Positions 1 through 8,028 of a stretch of DNA of 64,000 nucleotides are shown one piece after another. Each line of letters starts with the position of its first letter. Within the stretch, counting starts at the first letter, position 1. A model generated the notes under the pieces. That model was not told where the DNA came from, made no database searches, and saw nothing but the letters and a program-made list of their open reading frames with translations. Origin of the DNA: Flavobacteriales bacterium (lineage in GTDB: Bacteria; Bacteroidota; Bacteroidia; Flavobacteriales_F; PHOS-HE28); the NCBI GenBank assembly GCA_016704485.1, contig JADJAA010000001.1, forward strand, positions 124,001 through 188,000, read 5' to 3'. A program made the translations under genes and the position numbers.

Positions 1-736
1 TTTGCTTCGCTTGGCGCAGGATCTCCGCTTCCGCATCCAGGTACATACGCTGCCGCTGCCCTGGAGAGAAGTGCTGGAAATAACGCATCATGCTCAACGA
101 TTCATCCAATGCTTGTTGGCTCGCACCAAGGAGACCTTGGTCAAGGAAGGTGGTGAATGAGGTGAGGCGCTGACCCGGGTCCCAGATGCCGGTCGCATTG
201 CCGTGGAACATGGCCCCGAAGATCTCCGTGGTACCGTCCGAAAGTTCCTTCACTCCTTGTAAGGTGGGCGTGTGGTTTACAGAGAAGAAATTGAATAAGC
301 GCTTTAGTGGTTCCTTCTCCTTATCGAACCGTTCGTGGTAGCGCTCGAAGAAGTGGGCGCTGAAATACATATCCATGCTGTTACCGAGCAGATCAACCCG
401 CACTGCGCGCAGCCGATCATCGCAACCGTGATAGCGGACCAGACCGGCCATTTGGGTGCTCCGCTTAGTGCGGACCAAGACCAGGATCCAGTCGTTACCG
501 CGCGGCGAATGCCACGTGATCGCCTGCTCAAGGCGATCGATACCTTTGGGCGAGATCTTAAGCTCACGCTCCATGCGCTTACCCATGGGTTTCAACTTAT
601 TCACCAAGGCGGGCAGATCCTTTCGCGCGTCATTGGCAACTTCCTTCGGGGACATTGAACGTACGATCATGGTAGCGAAGCTTTGTTTGCCACTTGAACG
701 GATACGGACTAAATAGGTTTCCCGCTGAATTGGCAT
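1..736 (-). CDS. Hypothetical protein, 3' end cut by window edge
   Basis: An open frame of about 245 codons runs from ATG at 736 to base 1 without a stop, so the C-terminus lies outside the window. The N-terminus begins MPIQRETYLVRIRSSG and reads as a soluble mixed alpha/beta protein with many Arg and Lys residues; no signal peptide or membrane segment is visible. The frame stays open upstream of 736 and a GTG lies further up, so the start is uncertain. I do not recognise the family. It is divergent from the secreted protein gene at 906. Confidence 0.6.
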   Translation of the reverse strand, partial: MPIQRETYLVRIRSSGKQSFATMIVRSMSPKEVANDARKDLPALVNKLKPMGKRMERELKISPKGIDRLEQAITWHSPRGNDWILVLVRTKRSTQMAGLVRYHGCDDRLRAVRVDLLGNSMDMYFSAHFFERYHERFDKEKEPLKRLFNFFSVNHTPTLQGVKELSDGTTEIFGAMFHGNATGIWDPGQRLTSFTTFLDQGLLGASQQALDESLSMMRYFQHFSPGQRQRMYLDAEAEILRQAKQ

Positions 737-905
737 AGCGCAGAGCCGCGGGTCGTACGCTATTCCCGGCTCAAGTCCGGAAACAACTGACAGACTTGGT
801 GGCTGTGGGGTGAATACTCTCACGTGGTCAAGAATATCATTAGTATTGTGTGACCAAGAACCAAAATTCACGTTCGAACATTTAGTAGATCCTTGAGCCC
901 TCTGA

Positions 906-1502
906 ATGACCAGATCAATTGCAACTTCATTTTTACTTTATTCCATTTCGTGGTCTTCGTTTTCTCAGGACACCGTCATTTACAGATCAAACATCCAAAC
1001 CGAAGCGAAAGTATTAGAGGTCAATAAGGATGAAATACAATATAAGAGATACTCCAATATTGATGGCCCAACATATACTGTAGACAGATCAGAGATCCAT
1101 TCTATAAAATTTTCGAACGGCGAGATCGAAGAATTTGCGCCCCGTGTTATTGAAGCGAAAAAGGATACATCTTTTCAATCGTTGACACAAAGGGGTAATT
1201 CAGTATTTGTCCATTCAAATGATGACCATGCACAAGCTCATGCAATAAGAGACCTTCGATCTTGGGGATATTGGAAGATCACGAACGATCGTGAAAGTGC
1301 TGATTTTGTTCTAGAATTCATCGTAGAATATTATCACATGGGCGAGGCACAATGCTGGGCGGAATTCATCGTGCCAGAAAACCAGAGTGTGATCAAAACA
1401 ACAGACCCAAGTAATTCACTTGGCTCAGCAGCTCTTAACTCAAAGAGAACTGCTGTTAATAATTTGATAGTTGATCGAATAATCCCTCTTTTTCAGAACT
1501 AG
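906..1502 (+). CDS. Secreted hypothetical protein
   Basis: A 198-residue protein with a signal-peptide-like N-terminus (hydrophobic stretch at about residues 6-20, ending SWSSFSQ). Residues 24-75 have the pattern AKVLEVNKDEIQYK, then DGPTYTVDRSEIHSIKF, which resembles the small beta-rich N-terminal domain found in many Bacteroidota envelope proteins. The C-terminal half (about 90-198) contains ADFVLEFIVEY and has no family I can name. Probably exported to the periplasm or outer membrane. It stands alone between the partial gene at 1-736 and a gene-free stretch. Function unknown. Confidence 0.65.
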   Translation: MTRSIATSFLLYSISWSSFSQDTVIYRSNIQTEAKVLEVNKDEIQYKRYSNIDGPTYTVDRSEIHSIKFSNGEIEEFAPRVIEAKKDTSFQSLTQRGNSVFVHSNDDHAQAHAIRDLRSWGYWKITNDRESADFVLEFIVEYYHMGEAQCWAEFIVPENQSVIKTTDPSNSLGSAALNSKRTAVNNLIVDRIIPLFQN

Positions 1503-1958
1503 AATTATTTGCCGTAGTGGTGGCTTTCTTAAAGGACCCGCCTGAATGGTGGATCGACCCATTCCAAAGATGCAGAGGTCCTGATTCCGCAGGTTTGCGG
1601 AAGGAGACCCGGCGCAGGTTTGAAAGGCACCCTGCAAAGGTCTAAGAGTCAAGGCAAGTACGGAAGCTCTCGTCACTCTGCAGACTGTTGCACGGGACTA
1701 CCTCGGAGCTGCCTGCAACCCACAGGGTATGAAGTTTTAATGACAACCGATGCTCAGATCATTGGTGTGAAGATTGAAAACTTCATGGATAATCCCCGAA
1801 CAGACCTGTTGGACTCGCCGCCACAAGTGACCCAGCCCGGCAGGAAGGCAGAGCTTTGGATGGCTGGAATACCTGCGGCAGCGACGGGCTTGAACTTCTT
1901 CTTGCAGCAGCTCACCCAATGTGTTCTCTTTGTCGTCGTTTGTAAATACGTCTCCGAT
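1503..1958. other. Gene-free stretch, 456 bases
   Basis: I see no convincing gene here. A long open frame continues upstream of 1959 to 1620 in phase with the next gene, but its residues look non-coding (Cys, Arg and Ser rich, no conserved pattern). There is one small perfect hairpin, stem TTCCGCA at 1585-1591 with TGCGGAA at 1596-1602. No clear TAnnTTTG promoter was found close to 1959. Confidence 0.45.
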
Positions 1959-2477
1959 ATGTCTGTGACAATCACCACCGCTCAAGACCCTCAAATGCCT
2001 GTCGTGAAAACCGATGCGATGAAGCAACTCGGTATGGACATCCGTTCGGAGATCCTCTACGCCTCGCTGAACATCGAGCACGTCGCCAATATGATCCGTA
2101 ATCTGAATCTCAACCGCACAATAGGGAAGGACACACCCGAGCCGCTCTATGTGACGTTCAAAGAGAACATCGACTACCTGATCTCAAGGAAACTTATGGG
2201 CACACGGAGCGAGGAGCGCTTCAGAGCGTTCGCTCAAATACGCAATAAGTTCATCCACGAGATTCGCTGTAAGACCTACGCGGACTTGGAGCTATTCGAA
2301 CCGAGGCCGATCCCGTTGATCCATCGAGTAGCGGAAGATTTCCTTAATCACACTCCTCTCAAATGGGTCTGCACCGAGACTGATAAGCTCAAGCTTGGAA
2401 TCAAGCTCATTATGATCAGCGTGATCGATGACTGCGAAGGGATGGTTAATGAGCAGGTAGAGAAGCGCAGCCTTTGA
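1959..2477 (+). CDS. MltR/DUF4145-like helical protein
   Basis: I chose ATG 1959 (MSVTITTAQD), giving 172 residues; the longer in-frame start at 1620 adds low-quality sequence. The helical body contains LNIEHVANMIRNLNLN and the motif AQIRNKFIHEI at about residues 110-120. That arrangement resembles the MltR (mannitol operon repressor) and DUF4145 families, whose helical bundles are often compared with HEPN domains because of the R-N-x-F-x-H motif. It is not next to mannitol genes, so a mannitol role is not supported. The next gene starts immediately after or overlaps its stop, so the two are likely co-transcribed. Family call moderate, function unknown. Confidence 0.5.
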   Translation: MSVTITTAQDPQMPVVKTDAMKQLGMDIRSEILYASLNIEHVANMIRNLNLNRTIGKDTPEPLYVTFKENIDYLISRKLMGTRSEERFRAFAQIRNKFIHEIRCKTYADLELFEPRPIPLIHRVAEDFLNHTPLKWVCTETDKLKLGIKLIMISVIDDCEGMVNEQVEKRSL

Positions 2478-2521
2478 ATGGGAATGAAGCAATACCTTGC
2501 AATTCTAAATTCCAACATATC

Positions 2522-3559
2522 ATGGCAAATGCACTTTCCTTCGTGAACTACTTCAAGCGACACCGGTTTGGCACTCAACCTGCAGCCATGTCCATTCTAA
2601 GTATACTACCACCGCTTGACCGTTGCGATATCCTTTCGAAGTGCTTGCATCCGGATCCACACAATGTGGACATCTATGACAAATTCGCACTAGCATTGCT
2701 GAAATCTGGGCAAACCGCCAACGCGTATGAGCTTGTTGATGGAGCTGTGACACACGGCTACATGGAAAGTACAAACGGATCTATTATAAGACAGAAGCTG
2801 AAATCTTTGGACGAGAGATTCAGAGGAAACTTCGGTTCAACCACTTCATATGAACAAGCTGAGCAACTATTGGAGAAGAACGTCGCTGAGCTGAGGGCAA
2901 TGAACGCTCTCGATGCCCACATTGAGTTCATCGACCTGGTTAAGGCCTACATAGCAGGGAGAAGTGCTGGCGTGAATACAGTTAATAATGCAACGGATGG
3001 TTCTAATCAATCTCCAAAAATCATCAAGGTGGGCAGAGATGAAAAGACGTTTCTCCGATTGGTCTATCAAGTAAATGGAAGACAGGTTACGGTCGATCTT
3101 GAAGAGTCAGAGAGTAACTCCGGTCGCATACTAAGTGGTCGGTACCGACAGGTAGTAGAATCTCCCTTCGGAGGCGTGATGAGCATCGGCCAATTGACAG
3201 CGGCAAATGACCTAATTGCCGAAGTAAGTTTGCTCATGCAATGTTTGGATAAGACCAATTTGAAGAAGCAGGATTTCTGGGATGCCTTTGTTCAACTCAT
3301 CGTCCAACACACGAACAAGCATGGGAAACTTGTGGATTTTGACCTTGACGGTTTCATTGACACAATGCTCATTGTAGTGGATTCAATAGCGAGTGCATTT
3401 AATTGGCCACCTCTTTCAAATACAGATGGAATTACTCTCCGGAAAGAATTCTACGACTCTGCCACGAAAGCCTTTCGCGAATTAATCTGGGTCCGTGATC
3501 CCTGGCAGGATAACCTACTCGGGCAACCCACAAAATTCATTCGTTTGGCCGACCAATAG
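2522..3559 (+). CDS. Hypothetical protein, partner of the MltR-like gene
   Basis: A 345-residue protein from ATG 2522 (MANALSFVNYFKRHRF). A TTG at 2474 overlapping the previous stop would add 16 residues and would be translationally coupled, so the start is uncertain. Residues about 30-70 (HPDPHNVDIYDKFALALL, then AYELVDGAVTHGY) look like a helical, TPR-like repeat. The middle (about 165-230) is beta-rich and the C-terminal third is helical with acidic patches. No signal peptide or membrane segment. I do not recognise it. It ends just before a structured spacer and the carB remnant, in a region that appears to be accessory. Confidence 0.5.
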   Translation: MANALSFVNYFKRHRFGTQPAAMSILSILPPLDRCDILSKCLHPDPHNVDIYDKFALALLKSGQTANAYELVDGAVTHGYMESTNGSIIRQKLKSLDERFRGNFGSTTSYEQAEQLLEKNVAELRAMNALDAHIEFIDLVKAYIAGRSAGVNTVNNATDGSNQSPKIIKVGRDEKTFLRLVYQVNGRQVTVDLEESESNSGRILSGRYRQVVESPFGGVMSIGQLTAANDLIAEVSLLMQCLDKTNLKKQDFWDAFVQLIVQHTNKHGKLVDFDLDGFIDTMLIVVDSIASAFNWPPLSNTDGITLRKEFYDSATKAFRELIWVRDPWQDNLLGQPTKFIRLADQ

Positions 3560-3676
3560 CTCGGCGCTTCGCGTGAGGGATTGTACCGGAAAGCCCACAG
3601 GCCGTAATCCGGCCGAGGACTTGGAGGGGAAAGCCAGACGGCGCCTGCACTTGAGGCGGGGACACGCCCAAAGAAC
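3560..3676. repeat. GC-rich structured spacer
   Basis: A 117-base GC-rich block between the unknown gene and the carB tail remnant. It contains a small stem GGCCG / CGGCC at about 3601-3615, and two similar purine-rich segments, GGAAAGCC and GGGGAAAGCC, about 40 bases apart. It has the look of a dispersed non-coding element, but I cannot name a family. Confidence 0.3.
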
Positions 3677-3871
3677 CTACTTACTCAAATACATACTCCG
3701 CTCCCCATAAACCTGCCCACCTCGGCACTTCGACTTCGCTCTGCACAGCGCTCCGCTCGGCGTGCTAGGATTCTTCATATCCTTAATAAAGTAGATCGCC
3801 CTGCCACGGCAGACAGGCTCTCCAGTGCTCTTCATCTCGGGCCCAAGACTCTTATCCACATTTGGGAATTT
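3677..3871 (-). pseudogene. Diverged carB 3'-end remnant with in-frame repeat inserts
   Basis: On the minus strand this encodes KFPNVDKSLGPEMKSTGE, then AIYFIKD and QVYGERSMYLSK followed by a stop, matching the last 44 residues of the intact CarB at 5218-8028. Outside the inserts I count only two residue changes (Leu to Met, Asp to Asn), while many third positions differ. Two inserts interrupt the match in frame. One is six codons (PVCRGR) after KSTGE, from a CCTGCC...GGCAG-type palindrome. The other is a net 14 codons (reading STPSGALCRAKSKCRGG) in place of FFR, from a dispersed repeat. The upstream limit of homology (3871) lies 8 bases from the nuclease stop codon. It is a fragment of a different carB allele. 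Confidence 0.85.
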
Positions 3872-3879
3872 ACACGTGT

Positions 3880-4962
3880 TCATTCGCTCAGTTCTTTCTC
3901 GATGTCTTTTACACTTGGTAATGCACCTTGAAATTTCTTAGGCAATTTAGCGACCAAACGAGTTTGCCATTCGGCCACGCCGATCGGTTTAACGACATCG
4001 CGCAACGCGTACTCGACCACCAATTTATCGTTGTCTTTGCACAAGAGCAATCCGATCGAGGGCTTGTCGTCCGGGTGCCGCAGTTTCTCGTCCACGGCGG
4101 TAAGGTAGAAGTTCATCTTGCCAGCATGTTCCGGCTCGAAGGCTTCCATTTTCAACTCCACTACTACATAACATCGCAGCCTCAAATGGTAGAACAATAG
4201 GTCGAGGTAAAAATCCTTGCGGCCTACTTTCAATGGCACTTGTCGGCCCACGAATGCGAAACCAGCCCCCAATTCCAACAACACTTTCTGGATGTGATCC
4301 ACTAAGGCGTTCTCCAGATCCCGCTCGCGGATATCAGCAGCAAGGTTCAGGAACTCGAAGACGTACGGGTCTTTCAAGGTTTGCTGCGCTAGGTCCGATC
4401 GTTCAGCAGGTAGTGTGCGTTTGAAATTCGTAACGGCCTTGCCCTGTCTGCGGTGCGCGTGAGTGGCAACTTGCGCATTGAGCACAGCACGGCTCCAACC
4501 ATTGGCTATGGTAGCCTGCGCATACCAATGTCTATGCGCAGGCTTTTTCAGCTTGGTGAGCAGTAGGATATTGTGGCCCCAGGGTATTTGTCCAACAAGC
4601 TGTTGGACAATTGCGGCCTCGGGATATGCCTCTGCGAACAGCCGCATGTACAATAAGTTGGACCTGGAAAATCCGCCAATGCCGGGGAATTCTTTATGCA
4701 GATCTTTCGCTAAATGTTCCACAACCTTACTACCCCAACCTCCCTTACCCTGCCGATCAAGGATCTCTTTTCCAACCTGCCAATACAGCGTGACCAATTC
4801 ATGGTTCACAGCTATCGCAGCACGCAACTGTGCAGCACGAATGCGCTCCTTCAACGATGCAAGCAATGCTGCATAGTTCTTGGGTAGCACCGCAACAGTG
4901 GTCGCTTTATGCTTCGTTGTTGCCTTTGATCTCGGTTTTGGTTTGGGCTGCTTCTTGGCCAT
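3880..4962 (-). CDS. DUF1016 (YhcG-type) PD-(D/E)XK nuclease domain protein
   Basis: A 360-residue protein: a basic Lys-rich N-terminal tail (1-22), the DUF1016 N-terminal domain (about 28-185, with LVTLYWQVGKEI, GFSRSNLLYMRLFAEAYP and QIPWGHN), and a C-terminal PD-(D/E)XK nuclease fold (about 200-345). The catalytic core is visible as D254 in FYLDLLFY followed by E269 and K271 in VVVELKME. Family knowledge: DUF1016 proteins are assigned to the PD-(D/E)XK superfamily; their biological role is unsettled. The gene is tightly boxed in. Its stop lies 8 bases from a carB tail fragment, and a palindrome followed by a second tail fragment lies about 100 bases upstream of its start. A 26-base match to that palindrome region lies inside the gene, at codons 117-125. 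Inference: a selfish or mobile nuclease linked to carB replacement. Confidence 0.88.
   Translation of the reverse strand: MAKKQPKPKPRSKATTKHKATTVAVLPKNYAALLASLKERIRAAQLRAAIAVNHELVTLYWQVGKEILDRQGKGGWGSKVVEHLAKDLHKEFPGIGGFSRSNLLYMRLFAEAYPEAAIVQQLVGQIPWGHNILLLTKLKKPAHRHWYAQATIANGWSRAVLNAQVATHAHRRQGKAVTNFKRTLPAERSDLAQQTLKDPYVFEFLNLAADIRERDLENALVDHIQKVLLELGAGFAFVGRQVPLKVGRKDFYLDLLFYHLRLRCYVVVELKMEAFEPEHAGKMNFYLTAVDEKLRHPDDKPSIGLLLCKDNDKLVVEYALRDVVKPIGVAEWQTRLVAKLPKKFQGALPSVKDIEKELSE
4588..4613. repeat. Internal copy of the nuclease-linked palindrome
   Basis: The 26 bases here are identical to 5065-5090. The core is two half-sites, TTGTCCAACA and TGTTGGACAA, around the spacer AGC. In the gene it encodes residues 117-125 (IVQQLVGQI). 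A shared codon path could explain an internal palindrome, but not the exact second copy upstream. Confidence 0.85.
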
Positions 4963-5017
4963 GCACCGAAAGTAATCGAAGTGGTAGAATTACTATTTAT
5001 TGGGCACCAAAACACAT

Positions 5018-5025
5018 CAAAATTA
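5018..5025 (-). promoter_or_regulatory. Candidate -7 box for the DUF1016 gene
   Basis: On the minus strand this reads TAATTTTG, fitting the Bacteroidota -7 pattern TAnnTTTG, about 55 bases upstream of the nuclease ATG. No clean TTG is present at the -33 spacing. The perfect palindrome at 5061-5091 would lie just upstream of the -33 region, where an operator or activator site could act. Confidence 0.4.
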
Positions 5026-5060
5026 CCAGTATTCACGGCCACTAAAGAAGAAACGAAAAC

Positions 5061-5091
5061 CCAATTGTCCAACAAGCTGTTGGACAATTGG
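5061..5091. repeat. Perfect 14-bp inverted repeat upstream of the nuclease gene
   Basis: Two perfect 14-base arms, CCAATTGTCCAACA and TGTTGGACAATTGG, around the spacer AGC. It sits between the nuclease promoter region and the second carB tail copy, which begins 2 bases after it (5094). It could be an operator, a nuclease recognition site, a transcript hairpin or an element end. Confidence 0.85.
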
Positions 5092-5093
5092 AA

Positions 5094-5179
5094 CTACTTG
5101 CTCAAGTACGCACTCCGCTCCCAACAAACCTGCCCACCTCGACACTTTGACTTCGCTCTGCACGGCGCTCCGCTCGGCG
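5094..5179. repeat. 86-bp direct repeat (second carB tail copy)
   Basis: Aligns without gaps to 3677-3762; I count 9 mismatches in 86. On the minus strand its end reads GERSAYLSK and stop, so it is another copy of the very end of carB joined to the same dispersed repeat (CACTTTGACTTCGCTCTGCA). The two copies flank the DUF1016 gene. The intact carB stop follows at 5218-5220. Confidence 0.85.
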
Positions 5180-5217
5180 AGCGATGTAGCACTCCGAGCG
5201 GAGACGAAGAACGCTCA

Positions 5218-8028
5218 TCACTTGCTAAGGTACATTGAACGTTCACCGTAGACTTGACGGAAGAACGGGTCTTTCAGATCCTTAATAAAGTAGATCGCCT
5301 CGCCAGTAGATTTCATTTCAGGCCCAAGGCTCTTGTCCACATTCGGGAATTTATCGAAGCTGAAGACCGGGACTTTGATCGCGTAGCCTTCTAGTTTCGG
5401 TTTGAACTGGAAGTCCTTGAGCTTGGCGCCGAGCATGACCTTTGTCGCCCAATTCACGTAAGGTTCACCGTAGGCTTTCGCTATAAAAGGCACTGTTCTA
5501 CTCGCGCGTGGGTTGGCTTCGATGACGTAGACGACTTCGTTCTTGATGGCGAATTGGATGTTGACGAGGCCGACGGTTTTTAGCGCCAACGCGATCTTGT
5601 GCGTATGCTCGCGGATCTGCTGGATCACTTTTTCGCTGAGGTCGAATGGTGGGAGTACGGCATTGCTGTCGCCGCTGTGTATGCCCGCCGGTTCGATGTG
5701 TTCCATGATGCCAATGATGCGCACCATTTCACCATCGCATATACTGTCGCATTCGGCTTCGATGGCACCGTCCAAAAAGTTGTCTATGAGGATCTTGTTG
5801 TCGGGCATCAAACGCAGGATGTCGAGCACTTGCGCTTCGAGTTCATCTTCGTTGATCACGATCTTCATCTTCTGCCCACCTAGCACGTAGCTAGGGCGCA
5901 CTAACAACGGGAAACCCAACGTACGACTGAGCGTTATAGCTTCTTCCGCATTGTCTACCGCACCGAATTCGGGGTACGGAATTTTCAGATCGCGGAGTAG
6001 GCTACTGAAGCGTTCGCGGTCCTCGGCCATGTCCAACGCAGCGAAACTTGTACCGATGATCTTGATGCCGTACTTCTCTAATTTCTCGGCGAGCTTCAAT
6101 GCGGTCTGGCCACCCAATTGCACGATGACACCTTCTGGTTTTTCGTGCAGGATGATGTCATAAATATGCTCCCAGAATACCGGCTCGAAATAGAGTTTAT
6201 CGGCGGTGTCGAAGTCGGTGCTTACGGTTTCCGGGTTGCAGTTGATCATGATGGTCTCGTAACCCATCTCTTTCGCTGCCAACACGCCGTGTACACAGCA
6301 GTAATCAAACTCAATGCCCTGCCCTATGCGGTTGGGACCGCTACCCAGCACGACTATCTTCTTCTTGTCACTCGGGATGCTTTCGTTCTCTTCTTCGAAC
6401 GTGCTGTAGTAGTACGGTGTCTTAGCAGGGAATTCTCCGGCGCAAGTATCCACCAATTTGTACACGCGTTGAATGCCGAGCTCGTTGCGTTTTTTGTAGA
6501 CCTCACTTTCTAAACAACGCAATAAGTGTGCAACCTGTCGATCAGCGTAGCCTTTTTGTTTTGCTTCAAAGAGCAGATCGCGCGGAATGGTTTCCAACGT
6601 GTATTTCTCGACTTCTTTTTCGGTGAGGATCATGTCCTCGATCTGCCGCAGGAACCAGATATCGATCTTGGTGAGGTCCTGGATCTTTTTGAACGGAATG
6701 CCTGCTTTGATGCTGTCGTAGACATGAAATAACCGGCTCCAACTCGGGTTCGCGAGACTGTCCAATAGCACAGCGGTGTCGGTGGTTTCCTTGCCATCGG
6801 CCCCTAAGCCATTGCGCTTTATCTCCAAGCTCTGGCAGGCTTTCTGCAGCGCTTCCTGGAAACTACGACCAATGCCCATGGTCTCACCCACACTCTTCAT
6901 CTGCACACCCAACCGACGGTCGCTTCCTTCAAATTTATCGAAGTTCCAACGCGGCACTTTTACGATAACGTAATCAAGTGTAGGTTCGAAGAATGCACTG
7001 GTTCCGGTGATCGGATTCTCAACTTCATCCAACCGGTAACCGATCGCCAATTTGCTCGCAATTTTCGCAATAGGATAGCCCGTTGCTTTGCTCGCCAACG
7101 CTGAACTGCGACTTACACGCGGGTTGATCTCGATGGAAAAAATATCCTCGTTCTCATCCGGACTCACCGCAAACTGCACGTTGCAACCTCCTGCGAAATC
7201 ACCAATAGCGCGCATCATTTTGATGGCCATCGTACGCATGCGTTGGTAGGTACGATCGCTCAAGGTCATTGCCGGTGCAACGGTGATACTGTCGCCCGTA
7301 TGGATGCCCATCGGATCGAAGTTCTCAATGCTGCAGATGATCACCACATTGTCATCCTTGTCGCGTAGCAGTTCTAATTCGTATTCCTTCCAACCGAGCA
7401 GTGCTTTGTCGATAAGCACTTCGTGTATCGGGCTTACCTGCAACCCGTGTTTCAACAGTTTATCAAAATCAGCTGGGTCGTGAACGAAGGCTGCACCTGC
7501 GCCGCCCAACGTGTAGCTGGCACGGATCACCAACGGAAATCCGAATTCCTGAGCCACTTTTTTTCCTTCAAGAAAACTGGTTACTGTTTTGCTTGGCGCT
7601 GATGGTATACCGATGCTCTCCATCAATTTCCGGAAACGCTCGCGGTTCTCGGTAATGTCGATCGCTTCCGTATCCACACCGATCATGCGCACGTTATGTT
7701 CCTTCCAGATACCGAGCTTTTCGCACTCGATCGCCAGGTTCAATGCAGTCTGTCCGCCCATGGTGGGAAGCACCGCATCGATCTTATGCTTTTGCAGGAT
7801 CTGCTCAATGCTTGCCGAGGTCAGCGGCAAGAGGTACACGTTATCCGCCGTGACCGGATCGGTCATGATGGTGGCAGGGTTGCTGTTGATCAGCGTTACC
7901 TCAATGCCTTCTTCGCGCAGAGAACGCGCTGCTTGGGAACCACTGTAATCAAACTCACAAGCTTGTCCTATCACGATCGGACCACTGCCTATCAGCAGAA
8001 CGGACTTGATACTAGTGTCCTTCGGCAT
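5218..8028 (-). CDS. carB: Carbamoyl-phosphate synthase large subunit
   Basis: CarB makes carbamoyl phosphate from bicarbonate, ammonia (from the CarA glutaminase) and two ATP, for pyrimidine and arginine synthesis. The 936-residue protein starts at ATG 8028 (MPKDTSIKSV). It shows the internally duplicated architecture: MGGQTALN in the first half and LGGQTALK in the second, each followed by an ATP-grasp domain, with paired ATP-grasp motifs EINPRVSRSSA and EANPRASRTVP. It ends at MYLSK and lacks the C-terminal MGS-like allosteric domain of the E. coli enzyme (about 1070 residues), which I believe is usual for this phylum. carA is not adjacent. The gene is bracketed by fragments of a diverged carB allele (head at 8090-8164, tails at 3677-3871 and 5094-5179). 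The frame is open upstream to 8094, but 8028 matches the conserved start and the head fragment. Confidence 0.96.
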   Translation of the reverse strand: MPKDTSIKSVLLIGSGPIVIGQACEFDYSGSQAARSLREEGIEVTLINSNPATIMTDPVTADNVYLLPLTSASIEQILQKHKIDAVLPTMGGQTALNLAIECEKLGIWKEHNVRMIGVDTEAIDITENRERFRKLMESIGIPSAPSKTVTSFLEGKKVAQEFGFPLVIRASYTLGGAGAAFVHDPADFDKLLKHGLQVSPIHEVLIDKALLGWKEYELELLRDKDDNVVIICSIENFDPMGIHTGDSITVAPAMTLSDRTYQRMRTMAIKMMRAIGDFAGGCNVQFAVSPDENEDIFSIEINPRVSRSSALASKATGYPIAKIASKLAIGYRLDEVENPITGTSAFFEPTLDYVIVKVPRWNFDKFEGSDRRLGVQMKSVGETMGIGRSFQEALQKACQSLEIKRNGLGADGKETTDTAVLLDSLANPSWSRLFHVYDSIKAGIPFKKIQDLTKIDIWFLRQIEDMILTEKEVEKYTLETIPRDLLFEAKQKGYADRQVAHLLRCLESEVYKKRNELGIQRVYKLVDTCAGEFPAKTPYYYSTFEEENESIPSDKKKIVVLGSGPNRIGQGIEFDYCCVHGVLAAKEMGYETIMINCNPETVSTDFDTADKLYFEPVFWEHIYDIILHEKPEGVIVQLGGQTALKLAEKLEKYGIKIIGTSFAALDMAEDRERFSSLLRDLKIPYPEFGAVDNAEEAITLSRTLGFPLLVRPSYVLGGQKMKIVINEDELEAQVLDILRLMPDNKILIDNFLDGAIEAECDSICDGEMVRIIGIMEHIEPAGIHSGDSNAVLPPFDLSEKVIQQIREHTHKIALALKTVGLVNIQFAIKNEVVYVIEANPRASRTVPFIAKAYGEPYVNWATKVMLGAKLKDFQFKPKLEGYAIKVPVFSFDKFPNVDKSLGPEMKSTGEAIYFIKDLKDPFFRQVYGERSMYLSK

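Noticed and set aside
1620..1958. N-terminal extension of the MltR-like gene
   Set aside because: The added 113 codons show no conserved pattern; ATG 1959 gives a normal start of the helical domain.
3677..3883. The 68-codon frame as a real small protein
   Set aside because: It is the end of a carB allele with repeat inserts; the first codons come from unrelated sequence.
3872..5217. An integrase or transposase that could explain the carB insertion
   Set aside because: Only the DUF1016 gene is present; no tyrosine or serine recombinase or DDE motif was found on either strand.
5218..8028. carB read as truncated because it lacks the MGS-like allosteric domain
   Set aside because: The remnant tails of the second allele end at the same residues (YLSK and stop), so the short form is the natural one here.
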